Assembly: GCA_049999805.1 (NCBI GenBank) | Contig: JBNGIO010005636.1 | Location: forward strand, 75,375-96,980 | Direction of reading: 5' to 3' | DNA: 21,606 nt | Source of the DNA: Folioceros fuciformis | Taxonomy: Eukaryota > Anthocerotophyta > Anthocerotopsida > Anthocerotales | Shown here: one piece after another, positions 19,974 through 21,606 of the stretch | How positions within the stretch are numbered: the first letter of the stretch is position 1 | How the letters are laid out: every line of letters starts with the position of its first letter | Translations under genes and position numbers: made by a program | The notes under the pieces: model-generated | Seen by the model: the letters and a program-made list of their open reading frames with translations, nothing else | Told to the model about the DNA's origin: nothing | Database searches by the model: none

Positions 19974-21606
19974 CTAAGGTACAGGAATAAGAGACACCTT
20001 AAAGCGACACTCGGAATAGACACTCACAGACGCGCTTGGCTCCCGCTGCAGGCTACTCTGCAGTGCGGCAATCTGTTGCTGCTGCTGGTGAATGATTATC
20101 TGAACCCCCACTTCTTCCGTCAGAGACTATTCATACAACAGAAACGTGTCTACATAATCAACACACTTACACAGTTCCAAGTATGTACCTGCTGCTGTTG
20201 GACAACCTGAGGAGGCTGAGATGCCCCAGATCCTGTGGCGGCCTTGGAAAGGTCCCGCAGGACTCCCTGTCAGAGAGGAGTAAGAAAGTTGAGCTCAAAT
20301 TGCAAAGGGAGACCAAGCCATCAAGAAACAGCATGGAGAAGACTACGACGGGGCTCGTCCCGTACGTTGGAAACATGCACAGCCAGATGCACACCGAGGC
20401 CATCCTTTGCACAGGAGAGAGTAAGACTTAAGTATGGGACCACTTACTTTAGTAGCCCACATCAACCCACAAGCATTGCAAAGGGTCCTAGGGCCTGCTG
20501 GACCACGTCGCATCATTGGAGTCGACTGTTCACCTATGCCGCAATGGACACAACTGCAACATGGTTGGACAAATCCAATTTCGTTAATTGCGCGACGCAC
20601 CAAGTGCTGAGCAAAAGCGGACGATAGCACTCAGAAGGGTAAATTCAGACACACCACAGTCAGCCACACAAATTCCTTCAAGATCCATACATGACTTCTT
20701 GTTGAGCACCTCCAGCAACAAGTGAGGGTAGTTCAGACGAATCCCAGTTCGATACATTCCTGGCCTCCTCCCCACTGTTCCTTGACGATGCAAACTGGCC
20801 CTTCTTTCGTTGCATTCTGAACGCACAAAAACTACAAACAATTAACCCTACAGCCCAAGGCTCCGGAGATGCGCACAAGGCTAGCCCAAAAGTCATATCA
20901 CGATAACACAGCACAGAGCAACATTGCTGCAATACCTTTGCGCAACCTCCTTCCTAACGCTATACCGAATTTTCTTATCATAACAGCGCTCCTTGCGCTT
21001 TTCTCGAAACCTGTTCAAGGATGCCAGTCTTTGAGGCATGTTCATACGAGCCGGAAGCTCAGCCAACCCCTGATAAGACCACCAACTTCAGCTGTCCCAT
21101 TCAGTACGCAGCCATTCACACACCAGTCATCCAAATACACACCAACCATCCATTCAAGACTAAATCCAAGAGGCACCTTATGGTGATGCCCTGCTGACAT
21201 GGTAACACCAGACATTCCAGGCGGTATCTCTCGCCCTCCTAACAGCAGCAGCACTGCTTGAACCTGCACCCGCCACTCTCCTCAGGTCAGCCAACAGGTT
21301 ACCAAACAACCACCAAACACACGCAATACTCAACACATCACCTTCTCAGGTGGCACGGTATCAAACACATACACCTCCCCCTGATACGACAGGGTCAGCT
21401 GCGTCGTGCCCTGCACTCTGACGGCCAGCGGCGTCGGAGGCTCCCCTAGATTGGGATCAGAATGCATATCCGCCTCGTCCAGCCCCTCCCCGTCCCCGGG
21501 ATCATCGTCCTGGTCGTCGTCCGCCATGCCGTCGTCGTCCTCATGCTCGTGCTGGTGCCCGTGACCCGCCATATGCTGGTGCTCCCCCGAGATGTGGTCA
21601 TGCGAA
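19974..21606 (-). CDS. ZML: ZML-type transcription factor (TIFY, CCT and GATA zinc finger), 5' end beyond the window
   Basis: Partial gene. Exons: from the window edge to 21342, 21263-21177, 21069-20936, 20816-20691, 20553-20448, 20266-20189, 20099-19974. The first exon begins with a His-rich stretch (GHGHQHEHE) and an Asp/Glu run. The TIFY domain follows ([19 protein letters not shown], then [14 protein letters not shown]). The CCT domain follows ([20 protein letters not shown], then [11 protein letters not shown]). The GATA finger CVHCG...LCNACG has C-X2-C-X20-C-X2-C spacing, the class seen in TIFY-GATA proteins, then GVLRDLSKA and a Gln-rich tail. Family members are nuclear factors; Arabidopsis ZML1/ZML2 act in cry1-mediated photoprotective responses. 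The start codon is unseen or may be the in-frame ATG just inside the window. The 3' end is uncertain: the stop at 19976-19974 is used if the GTGAGT donor at 20027 is not spliced. Confidence 0.9.

Noticed and set aside
1-21606. tRNA, rRNA or small structured RNA genes
   Set aside because: No cloverleaf-like sequence, rRNA core or snRNA/snoRNA box set was noticed by eye; a covariance-model scan would be needed to exclude small ones.

Overview
This is nuclear DNA of a land plant whose genes are interrupted by many short GT-AG introns (roughly 80-250 nt in the genes resolved here). No transcript was available. Every gene model was built by reading both strands, joining exons only where the reading frame was preserved and the spliced protein matched a family recalled from memory. 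A ciliary EFHC/RIB72 gene beside chloroplast and plant-specific regulatory genes implies a plant with motile sperm, such as a bryophyte, lycophyte or fern. The compact introns fit a moss or lycophyte better than a cycad or Ginkgo, but the species cannot be named.

Layout from left to right. (1) 1-773: AT-rich DNA without a recognised gene. (2) 774-3751 (-): EFHC1/RIB72-type axonemal protein in 13 exons, with three DM10 domains and a C-terminal EF-hand-like tail. (3) 3752-5033: promoter-side spacer in which base composition shifts from AT-rich to GC-richer, with two short plus-strand ORFs of unknown status. (4) 5034-5912 (-): small leucine-rich-repeat ORF. It starts 40 nt after the stop of (5) 5953-6676 (-), an organelle-targeted glutaredoxin-like protein in 3 exons. 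(6) 6677-7852: divergent promoter region with a decayed duplicated element. (7) 7853-8601 (+): 121-aa secreted six-cysteine protein in 5 exons. (8) 9067-11422 (-): LPA3 (DUF1995), a chloroplast photosystem II assembly factor in 9 exons. (9) 11891-16650 (-): PRAF protein (PH, RCC1 repeats, FYVE, coiled coil, BRX) in 9 exons. (10) 16651-19973: long intergenic region with GC-rich leader-like DNA, two perfect inverted repeats and a three-copy 50-bp tandem repeat. (11) 19974-21606 (-): ZML-type TIFY-CCT-GATA transcription factor, cut by the right edge of the window.

These are ordinary neighbours rather than a pathway cluster. LPA3 (photosystem assembly) and ZML (a family linked to light and photoprotection responses) are loosely related by theme only. 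The least ordinary spot is the glutaredoxin/LRR pair. The second glutaredoxin intron and the following exon are open in the LRR frame, so retaining that intron would produce a glutaredoxin-membrane segment-LRR fusion.
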